From G963667675 sp965249215 (GTDB taxonomy: Bacteria; Chloroflexota; Dehalococcoidia; Lucifugimonadales; UBA3495): a stretch of DNA of 64,000 nucleotides. This document shows positions 1 to 8,576 of the stretch, in pieces. Both the position numbers and the translations under genes were made by a program. The DNA lies in assembly GCA_965249215.1 (NCBI GenBank), contig CBDFLN010000002.1, forward strand, positions 806,001-870,000. Direction: 5' to 3'. Position 1 is the first letter of the stretch. The number at the start of each line of letters is the position of its first letter. Below the pieces are notes generated by a model. It searched no databases. It saw only the letters and a list, made by a program, of their open reading frames with translations, and was not told the origin of the DNA.

Positions 1-779
1 TCAGCGGGGTCGACACCCGGGCAATCACCCGCCGCCTGCGCGACCGCGGCGTTATGATGGGGGTCGTTACCCATGAGGACCCCCAGGCGGCTGAGGCAAA
101 GCTGGCCAACATAGCCCGTTACGACGACCGGGACTTCGTCAGCACCGTCAGCACCGACCGCAGCTACGATTGGGATCCCAAGGGCGCGGCATGGGAGGGC
201 CCAGCGAAGCATCGGGTCGTGGTAATCGACTGGGGCCTCAAGTACAACATCCTGCGCCTGCTTCGCAAGCGGGGCTGCGAGGTGACTGCGGTGCCGGCCG
301 CTACTTCCGCCGAGGACCTGCTTGCCCTCAAGCCCTCGGGAATCCTGCTTTCTCCCGGGCCGGGAGACCCCCAGATGCTTGACTACCTGGTTAAAAACCT
401 GCGGTTACTGCTGGGCCGCGTTCCCATCATGGGCGTCTGCCTGGGCCATCAGATTGCGGCCCGCGCTCTGGGGGCCGAGACCTACAAGCTGAAGTTCGGA
501 CACCGGGGCGGAAACCATCCGGTGAAAGACCTGAGCGACGGCAAAGTTTACATAACCGCCCAAAACCACGGTTACTCCGTCAGCGCCGACTCTCTGCCCG
601 CCGGGCTGGAAGTGTCCCACATCAACCTTAACGACTACACCGTCGAGGGGCTGAGGCATAAAGAAATCCCCTTGTTCACCATCCAGTACCACTCGGAAGC
701 GGCGCCCGGCCCCCAGGACAACGAGTACATGTTCGACCGTTTCCTGCAGATGATCCAGGAACACGGGGTTTCGACGTAG
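1..779 (+). CDS. carA: Carbamoyl-phosphate synthase small subunit (5' end outside window)
   Basis: Glutaminase subunit of carbamoyl-phosphate synthase; it releases ammonia from glutamine for CarB in pyrimidine and arginine synthesis. The frame is open from base 3 (SGVDTRAITRRL..., typical of CarA before the amidotransferase domain), so the true start lies upstream of the window. The class I amidotransferase domain follows. GVCLGHQ carries the nucleophilic Cys (codon 438-440), and QYHSEAAPGP carries the His-Glu pair (the usual form is QFHPEASPGP, so the Pro after His is Ser here). The oxyanion-type motif LLSPGPGDP is present. It is followed at some distance by a small unknown gene and carB on the same strand. 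The assignment is secure; only the N-terminal domain is missing from view. Confidence 0.96.
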   Translation, partial: SGVDTRAITRRLRDRGVMMGVVTHEDPQAAEAKLANIARYDDRDFVSTVSTDRSYDWDPKGAAWEGPAKHRVVVIDWGLKYNILRLLRKRGCEVTAVPAATSAEDLLALKPSGILLSPGPGDPQMLDYLVKNLRLLLGRVPIMGVCLGHQIAARALGAETYKLKFGHRGGNHPVKDLSDGKVYITAQNHGYSVSADSLPAGLEVSHINLNDYTVEGLRHKEIPLFTIQYHSEAAPGPQDNEYMFDRFLQMIQEHGVST

Positions 780-1013
780 GCTTCGACCTCGAGGCCCGCC
801 GGCGTCTGGAAGTACGCGGCCTCCAAACTGGGAGATATTGCCCTCGGATTCCGTGGCATGGGATGCGGCCGGTCGGGTATCCTGTCTGAATCGCTTCTCA
901 GGACTGGCTCCCGGGGCCGGCCCGGAATGGGCCGGGCGGCCCGATTAACCAGGAGTTATTCGGAGAGGGTTGGGAATCATATGTAGTTCTCTCAAGATTT
1001 GGAGGTTTTTTCA

Positions 1014-1430
1014 ATGTCTTCCTTCACCATGTTGTTGCTGGCGGAGGGGGTGGATGTGGAGCTACCGGTGGATCTATCAGGAATAGTGGGAATATTAGAC
1101 GAAGAAGTCCGGACTTTCACGCATGACGGTTACGGGTATGCCCTGACCCCTGGAAAGGGAAACCTTGGCAACCGGTGGGACTTCTTGGTCAAGTATTTCG
1201 ACCACAACGACAATGAAATATTCCCGTCGTCGCTGGGACGGTTCGAGTTGCAAAAATTGGACAAGAACCATGTTCAGTTCAGGGTTCCTCCGCGCGAGGA
1301 ACAAGAGACGCCTGACATGATCGAGGACGACCCGGAAGGACGGTTCTTCGGTTCTTTCGTGTACCAGACGCTCAACGCGCTACAGCGGCACAAGCTAATT
1401 GAGTTGCCCGCGGTCTTGCCTACCGCCTGA
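1014..1430 (+). CDS. Hypothetical protein between carA and carB
   Basis: Unrecognised protein of 138 residues, soluble and acidic, with no signal peptide or membrane segment visible. I chose ATG 1014 because a perfect GGAGG (1001-1005) sits 8 bases before it; a TTG at 999 would place that site inside the gene. The N-terminus (MSSFTMLLLAEG) is followed by short alternating hydrophobic stretches suggesting beta structure, a charged PPREEQETPDMIEDDPEG loop, and a helical C-terminus. It lies between carA and carB on the same strand, with gaps of 234 and 144 bases, so it need not be co-transcribed with either. No function is proposed. Confidence 0.7.
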   Translation: MSSFTMLLLAEGVDVELPVDLSGIVGILDEEVRTFTHDGYGYALTPGKGNLGNRWDFLVKYFDHNDNEIFPSSLGRFELQKLDKNHVQFRVPPREEQETPDMIEDDPEGRFFGSFVYQTLNALQRHKLIELPAVLPTA

Positions 1431-1522
1431 CTTGCAGGAGAGGAATCCCCGCCCTTAGCCGCGGCGGCCTTGACGGCAGGCGTTCGCGCCGTTTGTAATA
1501 GACCAGGATAATCAAGAAGGTC

Positions 1523-1528
1523 TATAAT
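1523..1528 (+). promoter_or_regulatory. Candidate -10 box of the carB promoter
   Basis: A consensus TATAAT in an A+T-rich patch between the preceding gene and carB. No good -35 hexamer stands at 16-18 bases; the nearest TTG-like site (TTGTAA, 1493-1498) is 24 bases away. Transcription would begin near 1535 and leave a leader of about 40 bases carrying the carB ribosome site. Confidence 0.4.
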
Positions 1529-1574
1529 ATAGACGGCGGGGAACGCCCTGGCGGCTCTCCCCGAGGAGGCAGGG

Positions 1575-4500
1575 ATTTCCAATAGGCCCGGAAAAGTTCT
1601 GGTCGTGGGTTCTGGGCCTATTCTCATTGGCCAAGCCGCCGAGTTCGATTACGCCGGCACACAGGCTTGCAAAGCCCTCCGCGAGGAGGGTGTTGAGACC
1701 GTTTTAGTCAACTCCAACCCCGCGACCATCATGACCGATCAGGGCATCGCCGACCGGGTGTACATCGAGCCTCTCACCGTCGAAGTGCTCGAGCGGATCA
1801 TCGCCCGGGAGCAGCCCGACGGCATTTTGCCCACCCTCGGCGGACAGACCGGGCTCAACCTCGCCGTGGCCCTCGCCGACGCCGGCGTCCTGGACAAGTA
1901 CGGCGTACGGCTCTTGGGCACGTCCCTGGAAACGATTCGCAAGTCCGAAGACCGGAGCTTCTTTCGCGACTTCCTCCACGAGCTGGGAGAGCCTGAACCC
2001 GCCAACCTCACCGTCTCCTCTCTTGAAGAGTGTCGGGAGGTGGCCGGAGAGATCGGGCTGCCTATCGTCGTGCGCCCCGCCTACACCCTGGGAGGCAGCG
2101 GCGGAGGCATAGCCGACACCTGGGAGGAGTTGGAGGCCATCGTCCGCGCCGGGTTGGCCGCAAGCCCCATATCCCAGGTGCTGCTGGAACAGTCGTTGGT
2201 CGGCTGGAAAGAAATCGAGTACGAGGTGATGCGGGACGGCGCCGACAACTGCATCACCGTCTGCAACATCGAGAACCTGGACCCCATGGGAGTGCACACG
2301 GGGGACAGCATCGTCGTTGCGCCCAGCCAGACGCTGACCGACAAAGAGTACCACATGCTCCGCTCCGCCAGCCTGAAGATAATTCGCGGGCTGGGCATAG
2401 AGGGCGGCTGCAACATCCAGTTCGCGTTGCAGCCCCACCCGCAGGTGGCGGAGTCCCTGAACGTCGAGTGGCAGGCCGAGTCTCCCTACTACGTAATCGA
2501 GGTCAACCCCCGCGTCAGCCGCAGCTCCGCTCTGGCCAGCAAGGCCACCGGCTATCCCATAGCCCGCGTGGCGGCCAAAATCGCCGTCGGCAAGAGACTC
2601 GACGAGATATCCAACGCCGTCACCAGCATGACCAAGGCCGCTTTTGAGCCGGCCTTGGACTACTGTGTGGTCAAGTTCCCCAGGTGGCCCTTCGACAAAT
2701 TCCCCCACGGCGACCGCACCACTACCACCCAGATGAAAGCCACCGGCGAGGTGATGGTCATCGAGCGGTCCTTTGAAGCGGCCCTCCAGAAGGCGGCCCG
2801 GTCGCTGGAGATCGGCAACCGGACCCTGTTGTGGGAAAACCCGGCCTGGCGCAGCGACAGCGATTTTTCCCTGGACCGGCTGCCCCTGGGCCCCAACGAC
2901 GAGCGAATCTGGGCCATGATGGCCGCTCTGCGGCGGCAGGTAAGCCCCGCAACTTTGGTCGAACGTACCTACGTGGACCCCTGGTTCATCAGCGCCCTGG
3001 GTCGAATAGTCGACATGGAACGGCGGCTGCTGTCCGAGGCCCTGACCCCCGACCTGCTATTGCGGGCCAAGCGCCTGGGCTTCTCAGACGAGCAGGTGGG
3101 CACCTTGGCCGACATGCTGCCCGAGCAGGTCCGGGAACTGAGGCATCGATGGGAAATTCGCCCCGTGTACAAGATGGTGGACACCTGCGCCGCCGAGTTC
3201 GAAGCCGTCACTCCCTACTATTACAGCACCTACGACCTTGAGAACGAGGCCCCTCCGCTGCCCGGCAAGAAGGCCCTGGTCATCGGCAGCGGACCCATCC
3301 GCATCGGCCAGGGCATTGAATTCGATTACTGCAGCGTCCACGCCGCCTGGGCCTTGTCCGGGCAGGGCGTCTCCAGCATCATGGTCAACTCCAACCCCGA
3401 GACCGTTTCCACCGACTTCGACTCCAGCGACCGGCTCTACTTCGAGTCCCTGGACGAGGAGACGCTGCGGGACATCCTGGAAAACGAAGCGGGCGACGGC
3501 CTGCCTCCGCCCGTCGTCGTCCAATTCGGCGGCCAGACCGCCATAGACCTGTCCCAGAAGCTGGCGGCCGCAGGATTGCCCATACTGGGCTCCAGCGCCG
3601 AGGCCATCGACATCGCTTCCGACCGCCACAAGTTCGAGGAGTTCCTGGCCCGCCTGGGCATCCCCCAGCCGCCGGGCGCGGCCGTAACCTCGGTGGAGGA
3701 AGCCCTGCAGGTTGCCCAAAATATCGGCTACCCCGCCGTCGTCCGGCCCAGCTACGTTCTGGGGGGCCGGGCCATGGAGATAGTACAGAACGCCACGGAG
3801 TTGATCCGGTACCTCACCGCCGCCACCGACGTGAGCCCGGACAAGCCCGTGCTCATCGACCAGTACATGGAAGGCAAAGAATGCGAAGTCGACGTGGTCT
3901 GCGACGGGGAGCGGGCGCTGATTCCAGGCATCATGGAGCACATCGAGCGGGCCGGCGTCCACAGCGGCGACTCCATGGCCATTTACCCGGGGCTGAACCT
4001 GACCGACGACGAGGTGTCGACCATCGTCGACTACTCCACACGAATCGGCCTGGCCCTGGGAGTCAGGGGCCTGATGAACGTCCAGTTCGTCATTCACGGC
4101 GGCTCCGCCTACCGCAGCCCCCATTTGCCCTCGCAGGACGACCAAAAGACCTCGGTATATGTTTTGGAAGTAAACCCCAGGGGAAGCCGCACCATTCCCT
4201 TCATCTCCAAGGTCACCGGCGTTCCCGTGGCCGGAATCGCCACCAGGGTAATGCTGGGCGAGACCCTGGCCCAGCAGGGTTACGAGGGCGGCCTGTGGCC
4301 AAAACGAGACCTGGTGGGCATAAAGGCCCCGGTGTTTTCCATGGCCAAGCTGGTGGGTGTGGACTGGCACCTGGGCCCGGAAATGAAGTCCACCGGAGAG
4401 GTCATGGGCATCGACTGGGACTTCTCCAGCGCCCTGTCCAAGGCCCTGTTGGCCGCCAATATGAACCTGAAAGCAGGAACCGGAGTGCTGCTCAGCATCG

Positions 4501-4880
4501 CCGACCAGCACAAAGCCGAGTCGGTGCACCTTGTCCGGGAACTGGTGCGGGCCGGTTGCCCGCTTTTCGCCACAGAGGGCACTGCGTCTATGATCAGCGC
4601 CATGGGAGTGCCCGTCACCATGACCACCAAGAAGCTCGCCGAGGGCCATCCCAACGTAGTTGACATAATCGAAGACGGCAGCGTGGGGGCCGTGGTCAAC
4701 ACCGTCACCAGCGTGAGCTCGGTTATGCGTGACGGCTACTACATCCGGAAGTCCGCCGCCGAGCGCAGGGTGCCTTGCTTCACGTCGCTGGACACCGCCC
4801 GCGCCGCCGTGGAAAACCTCCTGATGGAACGGACCAATTACAGCGTCCTTCCCATCGACGAGTACCTCAACGGCGCCTAA
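1575..4880 (+). CDS. carB: Carbamoyl-phosphate synthase large subunit
   Basis: Catalytic subunit that makes carbamoyl phosphate from bicarbonate, ammonia and two ATP. Two homologous ATP-grasp halves are visible; they begin at KVLVVGSGPILIGQ and KKALVIGSGPIRIGQ. A C-terminal MGS-like regulatory domain (SIADQHKAESVHLVRELV onward) completes the usual length of about 1090-1100 residues. The start is unusual. A strong GAGGAGG lies at 1563-1569, but no ATG, GTG or TTG occurs in frame between the upstream stop (TAG 1530-1532) and GTG 1605. Starting at 1605 would delete the first beta strand (KVLVV) of the conserved fold and leave a 35-base gap to the ribosome site. ATT 1575, five bases after GAGGAGG, restores a normal N-terminus (ISNRPGKVLVVGSG). 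CTG 1599 is a weaker alternative. Identity is certain; the start codon is inferred. Confidence 0.97.
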   Translation: MSNRPGKVLVVGSGPILIGQAAEFDYAGTQACKALREEGVETVLVNSNPATIMTDQGIADRVYIEPLTVEVLERIIAREQPDGILPTLGGQTGLNLAVALADAGVLDKYGVRLLGTSLETIRKSEDRSFFRDFLHELGEPEPANLTVSSLEECREVAGEIGLPIVVRPAYTLGGSGGGIADTWEELEAIVRAGLAASPISQVLLEQSLVGWKEIEYEVMRDGADNCITVCNIENLDPMGVHTGDSIVVAPSQTLTDKEYHMLRSASLKIIRGLGIEGGCNIQFALQPHPQVAESLNVEWQAESPYYVIEVNPRVSRSSALASKATGYPIARVAAKIAVGKRLDEISNAVTSMTKAAFEPALDYCVVKFPRWPFDKFPHGDRTTTTQMKATGEVMVIERSFEAALQKAARSLEIGNRTLLWENPAWRSDSDFSLDRLPLGPNDERIWAMMAALRRQVSPATLVERTYVDPWFISALGRIVDMERRLLSEALTPDLLLRAKRLGFSDEQVGTLADMLPEQVRELRHRWEIRPVYKMVDTCAAEFEAVTPYYYSTYDLENEAPPLPGKKALVIGSGPIRIGQGIEFDYCSVHAAWALSGQGVSSIMVNSNPETVSTDFDSSDRLYFESLDEETLRDILENEAGDGLPPPVVVQFGGQTAIDLSQKLAAAGLPILGSSAEAIDIASDRHKFEEFLARLGIPQPPGAAVTSVEEALQVAQNIGYPAVVRPSYVLGGRAMEIVQNATELIRYLTAATDVSPDKPVLIDQYMEGKECEVDVVCDGERALIPGIMEHIERAGVHSGDSMAIYPGLNLTDDEVSTIVDYSTRIGLALGVRGLMNVQFVIHGGSAYRSPHLPSQDDQKTSVYVLEVNPRGSRTIPFISKVTGVPVAGIATRVMLGETLAQQGYEGGLWPKRDLVGIKAPVFSMAKLVGVDWHLGPEMKSTGEVMGIDWDFSSALSKALLAANMNLKAGTGVLLSIADQHKAESVHLVRELVRAGCPLFATEGTASMISAMGVPVTMTTKKLAEGHPNVVDIIEDGSVGAVVNTVTSVSSVMRDGYYIRKSAAERRVPCFTSLDTARAAVENLLMERTNYSVLPIDEYLNGA

Positions 4881-4925
4881 CAGCCTATCCCCAAGTTCAA
4901 CCCTTTACCTGCCCCGTTCATCGCC

Positions 4926-5324
4926 TCACTGCTGTCCTTGCAATTCTGGAAAGTAGGTAGCGTAAAAGCCCCTATCCCGGGTCAGAAGGGTATCGGCATT
5001 GGCAATGGCATGAGCGCCAATTAAGAAGTCAGCAATGATGCGTACTCTTGACCCTCCCGCCTGCCGGTATCGTGACCAACGTATACCCGCATCGTAAGCG
5101 ATAGCAGTGTCGATCGGGGAGACCGTCGCATTGATCTCCCGCAGTGTCTTATCCAATGATGAGCGGTCGCCAAAAGCCGGAACAAGCTCAGCGTAGACGA
5201 CATCGCAGACCAAGATGGCTCCTCTGTCGTAGGCTCTGATGAGCCACTCCTGGGATTGAGAATGGTGCGGTGTACCGGATACGAAGACGTCCAGCAGGAC
5301 GTTGGTATCGACTGACGTGATCAT
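4926..5324 (-). CDS. PIN-domain toxin, VapC type
   Basis: PIN-domain ribonuclease of 132 residues, likely the toxin of a type II toxin-antitoxin pair that cleaves RNA with Mg2+. The acidic active-site set can be read as D6 (SVDTNVLLD), E46, D99 (IIADFLIGAHA) and D117 (LTRDRGF), spaced as in VapC. Its start overlaps the stop of the upstream AbrB-like antitoxin gene by 4 bases (ATGA), which implies translational coupling. It runs convergent to carB with a gap of about 45 bases. The RNA target is unknown. Confidence 0.9.
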   Translation of the reverse strand: MITSVDTNVLLDVFVSGTPHHSQSQEWLIRAYDRGAILVCDVVYAELVPAFGDRSSLDKTLREINATVSPIDTAIAYDAGIRWSRYRQAGGSRVRIIADFLIGAHAIANADTLLTRDRGFYATYFPELQGQQ

Positions 5325-5536
5325 CTTCCCCGGATATCTTTGATGTACTGGTCAACATCGAAAGCGTCGTCAAGGATTCCGCTGATCTTCTCGACCGGAT
5401 GCTCCGCCACTGTTCGCTTTTGGATGAGTAGGCCGTGCTCGGTCGGAGTGATCTCAACCTCGACATCCTTATACATACCGAGCCGGTCTCTGAGCCGCTT
5501 GGGGATGGTGATCTGTCCTCGTTCGGATATTTTCAT
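5321..5536 (-). CDS. AbrB/SpoVT-type antitoxin
   Basis: Small DNA-binding antitoxin of 71 residues. The first 45 residues match the swapped-hairpin AbrB fold (MKISERGQITIPKRLRDRLG, then VEVEITPTEHGLLIQKR). The C-terminal tail, about 25 acidic residues (HPVEKISGILDDAFDVDQY), is the usual toxin-binding segment. It is the first gene of the pair with the PIN toxin, overlapping it by 4 bases. Such proteins normally bind their own promoter, so the A+T-rich stretch at 5540-5600 is the likely autoregulated region. Confidence 0.88.
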   Translation of the reverse strand: MKISERGQITIPKRLRDRLGMYKDVEVEITPTEHGLLIQKRTVAEHPVEKISGILDDAFDVDQYIKDIRGR

Positions 5537-5648
5537 GTCTAGCTCGTATGCTCTACAGGATATGAATTTCAGATCATCGAAATCATACCAAATCCCGAAT
5601 ACATGGACAACCTAGGCCATTCGAGGATTCGAAGGTTAGACGAGGCAG

Positions 5649-5960
5649 TCATCGGAATATGCCGGCGGGTTCAATAACGTCCGGGCTGCGCCAGGCGTTG
5701 TCCAGCGGTCCCGACTTCTCCAGTGCCTCTCTAGAGGAGACCCACAGTGGCAGGTTGATTCTGGCGCACCTCATCTCCTTGTGGGCAAGGCCGAGAAAAT
5801 TCGCCTCGGCGAGGGTGTCTTCGAAAACAATGAGCTCCAAAGGGCGTTCCACGTGGTCGTCCAGGGGGCGGTTCAAGTAGATAATCGCCGTTCCGTTTGC
5901 TGCTAGGATATGGCCTATGGCGCCAGTGGAACCCCATCGTCTATAAGCAAACAGAACCAC
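5649..5960 (-). CDS. Hypothetical protein, 103 residues
   Basis: Unrecognised short protein. It reads like a real product (HILAANGTAIIYLNRPLDD, LELIVFEDTLAEANFLG), with strand/helix alternation and no membrane segment. The start given is GTG 5960; a stop lies 7 codons upstream and no convincing ribosome site is seen. It sits between the antitoxin gene and the ferredoxin gene, all on the minus strand. It could be a fragment of a larger degraded gene. Confidence is limited because nothing but coding character supports it. Confidence 0.4.
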   Translation of the reverse strand: MVLFAYRRWGSTGAIGHILAANGTAIIYLNRPLDDHVERPLELIVFEDTLAEANFLGLAHKEMRCARINLPLWVSSREALEKSGPLDNAWRSPDVIEPAGIFR

Positions 5961-6052
5961 TGGCAGTCCGCCAACGCTCTACGCCGTCTCGCCGCGGAGG
6001 GCGCCGGGAGCGGCACTATGGAAATGCCGGAAAGTAATCCAGCGGGCGGGCC

Positions 6053-6301
6053 TTAGCTGCGGCCCTTGAAATACTCCCGGTTCTTGCGGACGTAATGCCG
6101 CCACTGGGCCGGAACTGCGAACTCGTCGAAGATTGCGTTCACCGGGCACACCGACACGCAATACGCGCAGTCTATGCAGACCTCCGGGTCGATGTAATAC
6201 ATATCGTCTTCGTTGGATGTCTCTATGCAGTCTACGGGGCACACGCCCACGCAAGAGGCGTCTTTAACATCCTTGCATGGCTCGGTAATCACGAAGGCCA
6301 T
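6053..6301 (-). CDS. Ferredoxin, seven-iron type (3Fe-4S / 4Fe-4S)
   Basis: Small electron carrier of 82 residues. Cysteines are C9, C17, C21, C25, C42, C45, C48 and C52 (PCKDVKDASCVGVCPVDC and CIDCAYCVSVCP). The first motif is C-x7-C-x3-CP without the second Cys of a CxxC, as in Azotobacter-type FdI. That predicts a 3Fe-4S cluster (C9, C17, C52) and a 4Fe-4S cluster (C21, C42, C45, C48). It is divergent from a LysR regulator across a shared 182-base promoter region, so that regulator may control it. The redox partner cannot be told from the neighbours. Confidence 0.92.
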   Translation of the reverse strand: MAFVITEPCKDVKDASCVGVCPVDCIETSNEDDMYYIDPEVCIDCAYCVSVCPVNAIFDEFAVPAQWRHYVRKNREYFKGRS

Positions 6302-6434
6302 CGAGTCACCCCGGCGGCGGCCCCTGACGGCCCGAATGTCAGCCCGGACTTAGTCCCTGTTTTCGGCATGAATCGCTCTAAAGAACCGGTTGAAACGGCG
6401 TTGGCAGGCCCAATTCTCAAGTCAGCGCATTATC

Positions 6435-6465
6435 TTGTCAACCTATAGTATATGATATATTCTAT
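6435..6465. promoter_or_regulatory. Divergent ferredoxin/LysR promoter with imperfect palindrome
   Basis: On the plus strand TTGTCA (6435-6440), a 17-base spacer and TATTCT (6458-6463) precede the LysR gene. On the minus strand TTGACA (6441-6436) and GAGAAT 17 bases on face the ferredoxin gene. An imperfect 21-bp palindrome at 6445-6465 (16 of 21 positions symmetric) covers the LysR -10 box. That placement suggests autorepression by the LysR protein. Confidence 0.5.
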
Positions 6466-6483
6466 CAAGAAGTCTGGTGCCAT

Positions 6484-7458
6484 GTGAGGGTTTACAGCTT
6501 GGAACTTCGGGAACTTATTAGTTTTTACCACGTAGCCAAATTAAGCAGCGTATCCAAGACCGCTCGCACCCTGGAATTGGGCCAGCCTACCGTGACCACC
6601 CACCTGCGGAAATTGGAAGAAGAGCTGGGAATCACCCTGTTCGACCGCATCAAGCGCCCCATACGCCTTACCTCCGAGGGCGCCACCCTGTTGGAGTTGG
6701 TAACCCCGGTGGTCAAGGCGGTTGACCGCCTGAAAATCCAGATGGACTATGTCGAACGGCGCGGGTCTTTCGTAGTCGGAGCCTACCCCGACCTGGTGCT
6801 GCACCACCTGCCCAAGGCGGTGCAAACGTTCAACTCCCAGTTCCCTTCCGTGCGTCTCAGCCTCATGGCCCGCCCTTACGCAACGCTGATCGAACTGGTC
6901 AAGTCGGGCGAAATAGACCTGGCCTTTTGCTCGCCCCCGCCTCCCGACGAGTCTTCCTTAGACTTCACCCCGCTATTCCAGTACCACGTGGTGCTCCTGA
7001 CTCCCCTGGACCATCCTCTGCTCGACCAGGAGTCCGTCGGGTTAAGAGACATAGCCGCCTGGCCCATGATCGTGCCTGGGCCCGCCAGCCTGACCCGCCG
7101 CAAAGTGGAACAAGCCCTCAGGGGAAGCGGAGTCAACTTCGACGTCATCCTGGCCGTGGACGACACCGAGTCCATCAAGCGCTACGTAGAGATCGGCTTG
7201 GGAGTGGCCGTCGCCACCGACTTTACTCTGCATCCGGCAGACCACGACCGGCTCGGAGTGGTGCGGCTGGGCCACCTTTTCGAAGCCTCGGACATCGGCG
7301 TCTGCACCCTGAAGGGCAAGTTCCTGGGCCAGGCGGTGGGCAATTTCATCGAGACCGCCTCGGAAGTCCTTCAGGAGTTCCATCCCGAACCGTGGGCCTG
7401 GCAAGACGACGTTCCTCAAAGCGCTCAGCTGGCCGGAGCGACTGCCGCCAGGGCCTAA
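6484..7458 (+). CDS. LysR-family transcriptional regulator
   Basis: Transcription factor of 324 residues with an N-terminal winged helix-turn-helix (SSVSKTARTLELGQPTVTTH, then LRKLEEELGITLFDR) and a periplasmic-binding-like effector domain from about residue 90. The start is GTG 6484; the ATG at 6482 is in another frame. It is transcribed divergently from the ferredoxin gene across a palindromic promoter, so the ferredoxin gene and its own gene are the likeliest targets. The effector ligand cannot be predicted. The C-terminal 25 residues are Ala-rich and non-conserved in appearance. Confidence 0.93.
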   Translation: MRVYSLELRELISFYHVAKLSSVSKTARTLELGQPTVTTHLRKLEEELGITLFDRIKRPIRLTSEGATLLELVTPVVKAVDRLKIQMDYVERRGSFVVGAYPDLVLHHLPKAVQTFNSQFPSVRLSLMARPYATLIELVKSGEIDLAFCSPPPPDESSLDFTPLFQYHVVLLTPLDHPLLDQESVGLRDIAAWPMIVPGPASLTRRKVEQALRGSGVNFDVILAVDDTESIKRYVEIGLGVAVATDFTLHPADHDRLGVVRLGHLFEASDIGVCTLKGKFLGQAVGNFIETASEVLQEFHPEPWAWQDDVPQSAQLAGATAARA

Positions 7459-7487
7459 AGGCCCCCAAACACACTGCCGTTGCCCCT

Positions 7488-7709
7488 CTAATCGGCGTCC
7501 GCCTCCCTTTCTTGCCCGGCCGCTTGCCTGGGAATTACCTCCCTCACCCTGCGCTCCAGGTACGACCTGGGCAACAACAGGTACCGCTCGCACTGCCGGC
7601 AAGCTATCCCGATGTCTGCTCCCAAGCGCTTGACTTCCCACAGGAACCCTCCGCAGGGATGCGCCTTTTTCATCCGGACCACGTCGCCGGTCCTCAGTTC
7701 GAGGGCCAT
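7488..7709 (-). CDS. DUF951 family protein
   Basis: Small basic protein of 73 residues of the DUF951 family, whose role is not established; the family is sometimes placed in putative RNA/DNA-binding proteins. The hallmark pattern is present: GDVVRMKKAHPCGGFLWEV, then GADIGIACRQCERYLLLPR. HPCG and CRQC could form a small metal site. Its start overlaps the 3' end of pyrF by 16 bases, so the two are almost certainly translated from one message. Family call firm, function unknown. Confidence 0.85.
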   Translation of the reverse strand: MALELRTGDVVRMKKAHPCGGFLWEVKRLGADIGIACRQCERYLLLPRSYLERRVREVIPRQAAGQEREADAD

Positions 7710-8539
7710 CCCTTGCCGTCCTCGGCCAGGACTTGGTTAATCCGCCCCCGCAATGCCTCCGTCTCCCGGCGGGCCGCGTCGGCGTAATCGGGGCCGGTCG
7801 AGGCATAGATAATGCTCCTGGACGAGTTGATGACGGCCAACCGTCCCCTGGAATCGGTCCCCGCCCGCACTGCCGCCTCCAAGTCTCCACCCTGGGCGCC
7901 GGCTCCAGGTATCAGCAGCGGCATTCCGGGGCACGTTCGCCGCACAGTTTCCAACTGCTGGGGCGAGGTGGCGCCTGCCACCAACCCCACGTTCCCGTTA
8001 TAGTTCCAGTCCCGGCACAACCCCGCCAGGTGCTGGTACAGGGGCAGCCGGCCTGCCGGAGTGTCCACGGTCATGTCTTGAAGCTCCCCCGAGCCCGGAT
8101 TCGACCCCCGGCACCAGACAAAGACACCCCGCTCCCCGTAGGCAAGAAACGGCGCTATGGAGTCTTCCCCTCCCCAGGCGTTGACGGTGACGGCGTCGAA
8201 CCCCCACACTGCAAACGCGGCCCGGGCGTAGGCCGCCGCTACCGGGGCCACGTCGCCCCGCTTGGCGTCGCCGATGACCACCGCGTGCGGGGCAGCCTCT
8301 CGGATGTATTCGACAGTGCGGCCCAGGGCCTCCAATCCCGGCATACCCAAGGCCTCGTAGAAGGCGATGTTGGGCTTGTAAGCGCAGACCAGGTCGGAGG
8401 TTGCATCTACGATGGCCTTGTTGAACGTCAACGGGTCGGCAACTGCCATTTTTGTGGGATCGGGGTCCAGTCCCACGCAGACCAGGCTCTGGCTCGCTTC
8501 ACAGGCCCGCTCCAGGCGGGCCAAAAACGTATCCGGCAT
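7694..8539 (-). CDS. pyrF: Orotidine 5'-phosphate decarboxylase
   Basis: Last step of UMP synthesis: OMP to UMP plus CO2. At 281 residues this is the longer 'type 2' enzyme. The active-site motif GDAKRGDV supplies D91, K93 and D96, and the early CVGLDPDP and CAYKPNIAFYEALG segments are typical of that subfamily. The window's carAB belongs to the same pathway but is about 2.8 kb away on the other strand. The gene appears leaderless: a TATAAT box ends 6 bases before the ATG. It is co-transcribed with DUF951. Confidence 0.96.
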   Translation of the reverse strand: MPDTFLARLERACEASQSLVCVGLDPDPTKMAVADPLTFNKAIVDATSDLVCAYKPNIAFYEALGMPGLEALGRTVEYIREAAPHAVVIGDAKRGDVAPVAAAYARAAFAVWGFDAVTVNAWGGEDSIAPFLAYGERGVFVWCRGSNPGSGELQDMTVDTPAGRLPLYQHLAGLCRDWNYNGNVGLVAGATSPQQLETVRRTCPGMPLLIPGAGAQGGDLEAAVRAGTDSRGRLAVINSSRSIIYASTGPDYADAARRETEALRGRINQVLAEDGKGWPSN

Positions 8540-8545
8540 AGGTCA

Positions 8546-8574
8546 ATTATATCCTGCCGTCCGGGAGATGTCGG
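8546..8574 (-). promoter_or_regulatory. pyrF promoter, apparently leaderless
   Basis: Reading the minus strand, CCGACA (8574-8569), a 17-base spacer and a consensus TATAAT (8551-8546) are followed after 6 bases by the pyrF ATG (8539). Transcription should begin at or within a base or two of the start codon. There is therefore no room for a ribosome site. Confidence 0.6.
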
Positions 8575-8576
8575 CT

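Noticed and set aside
3084..4649. 521-codon open frame on the minus strand
   Set aside because: It is antisense to carB and results from high G+C third positions; composition is His/Gly/Asp-rich with no motif.
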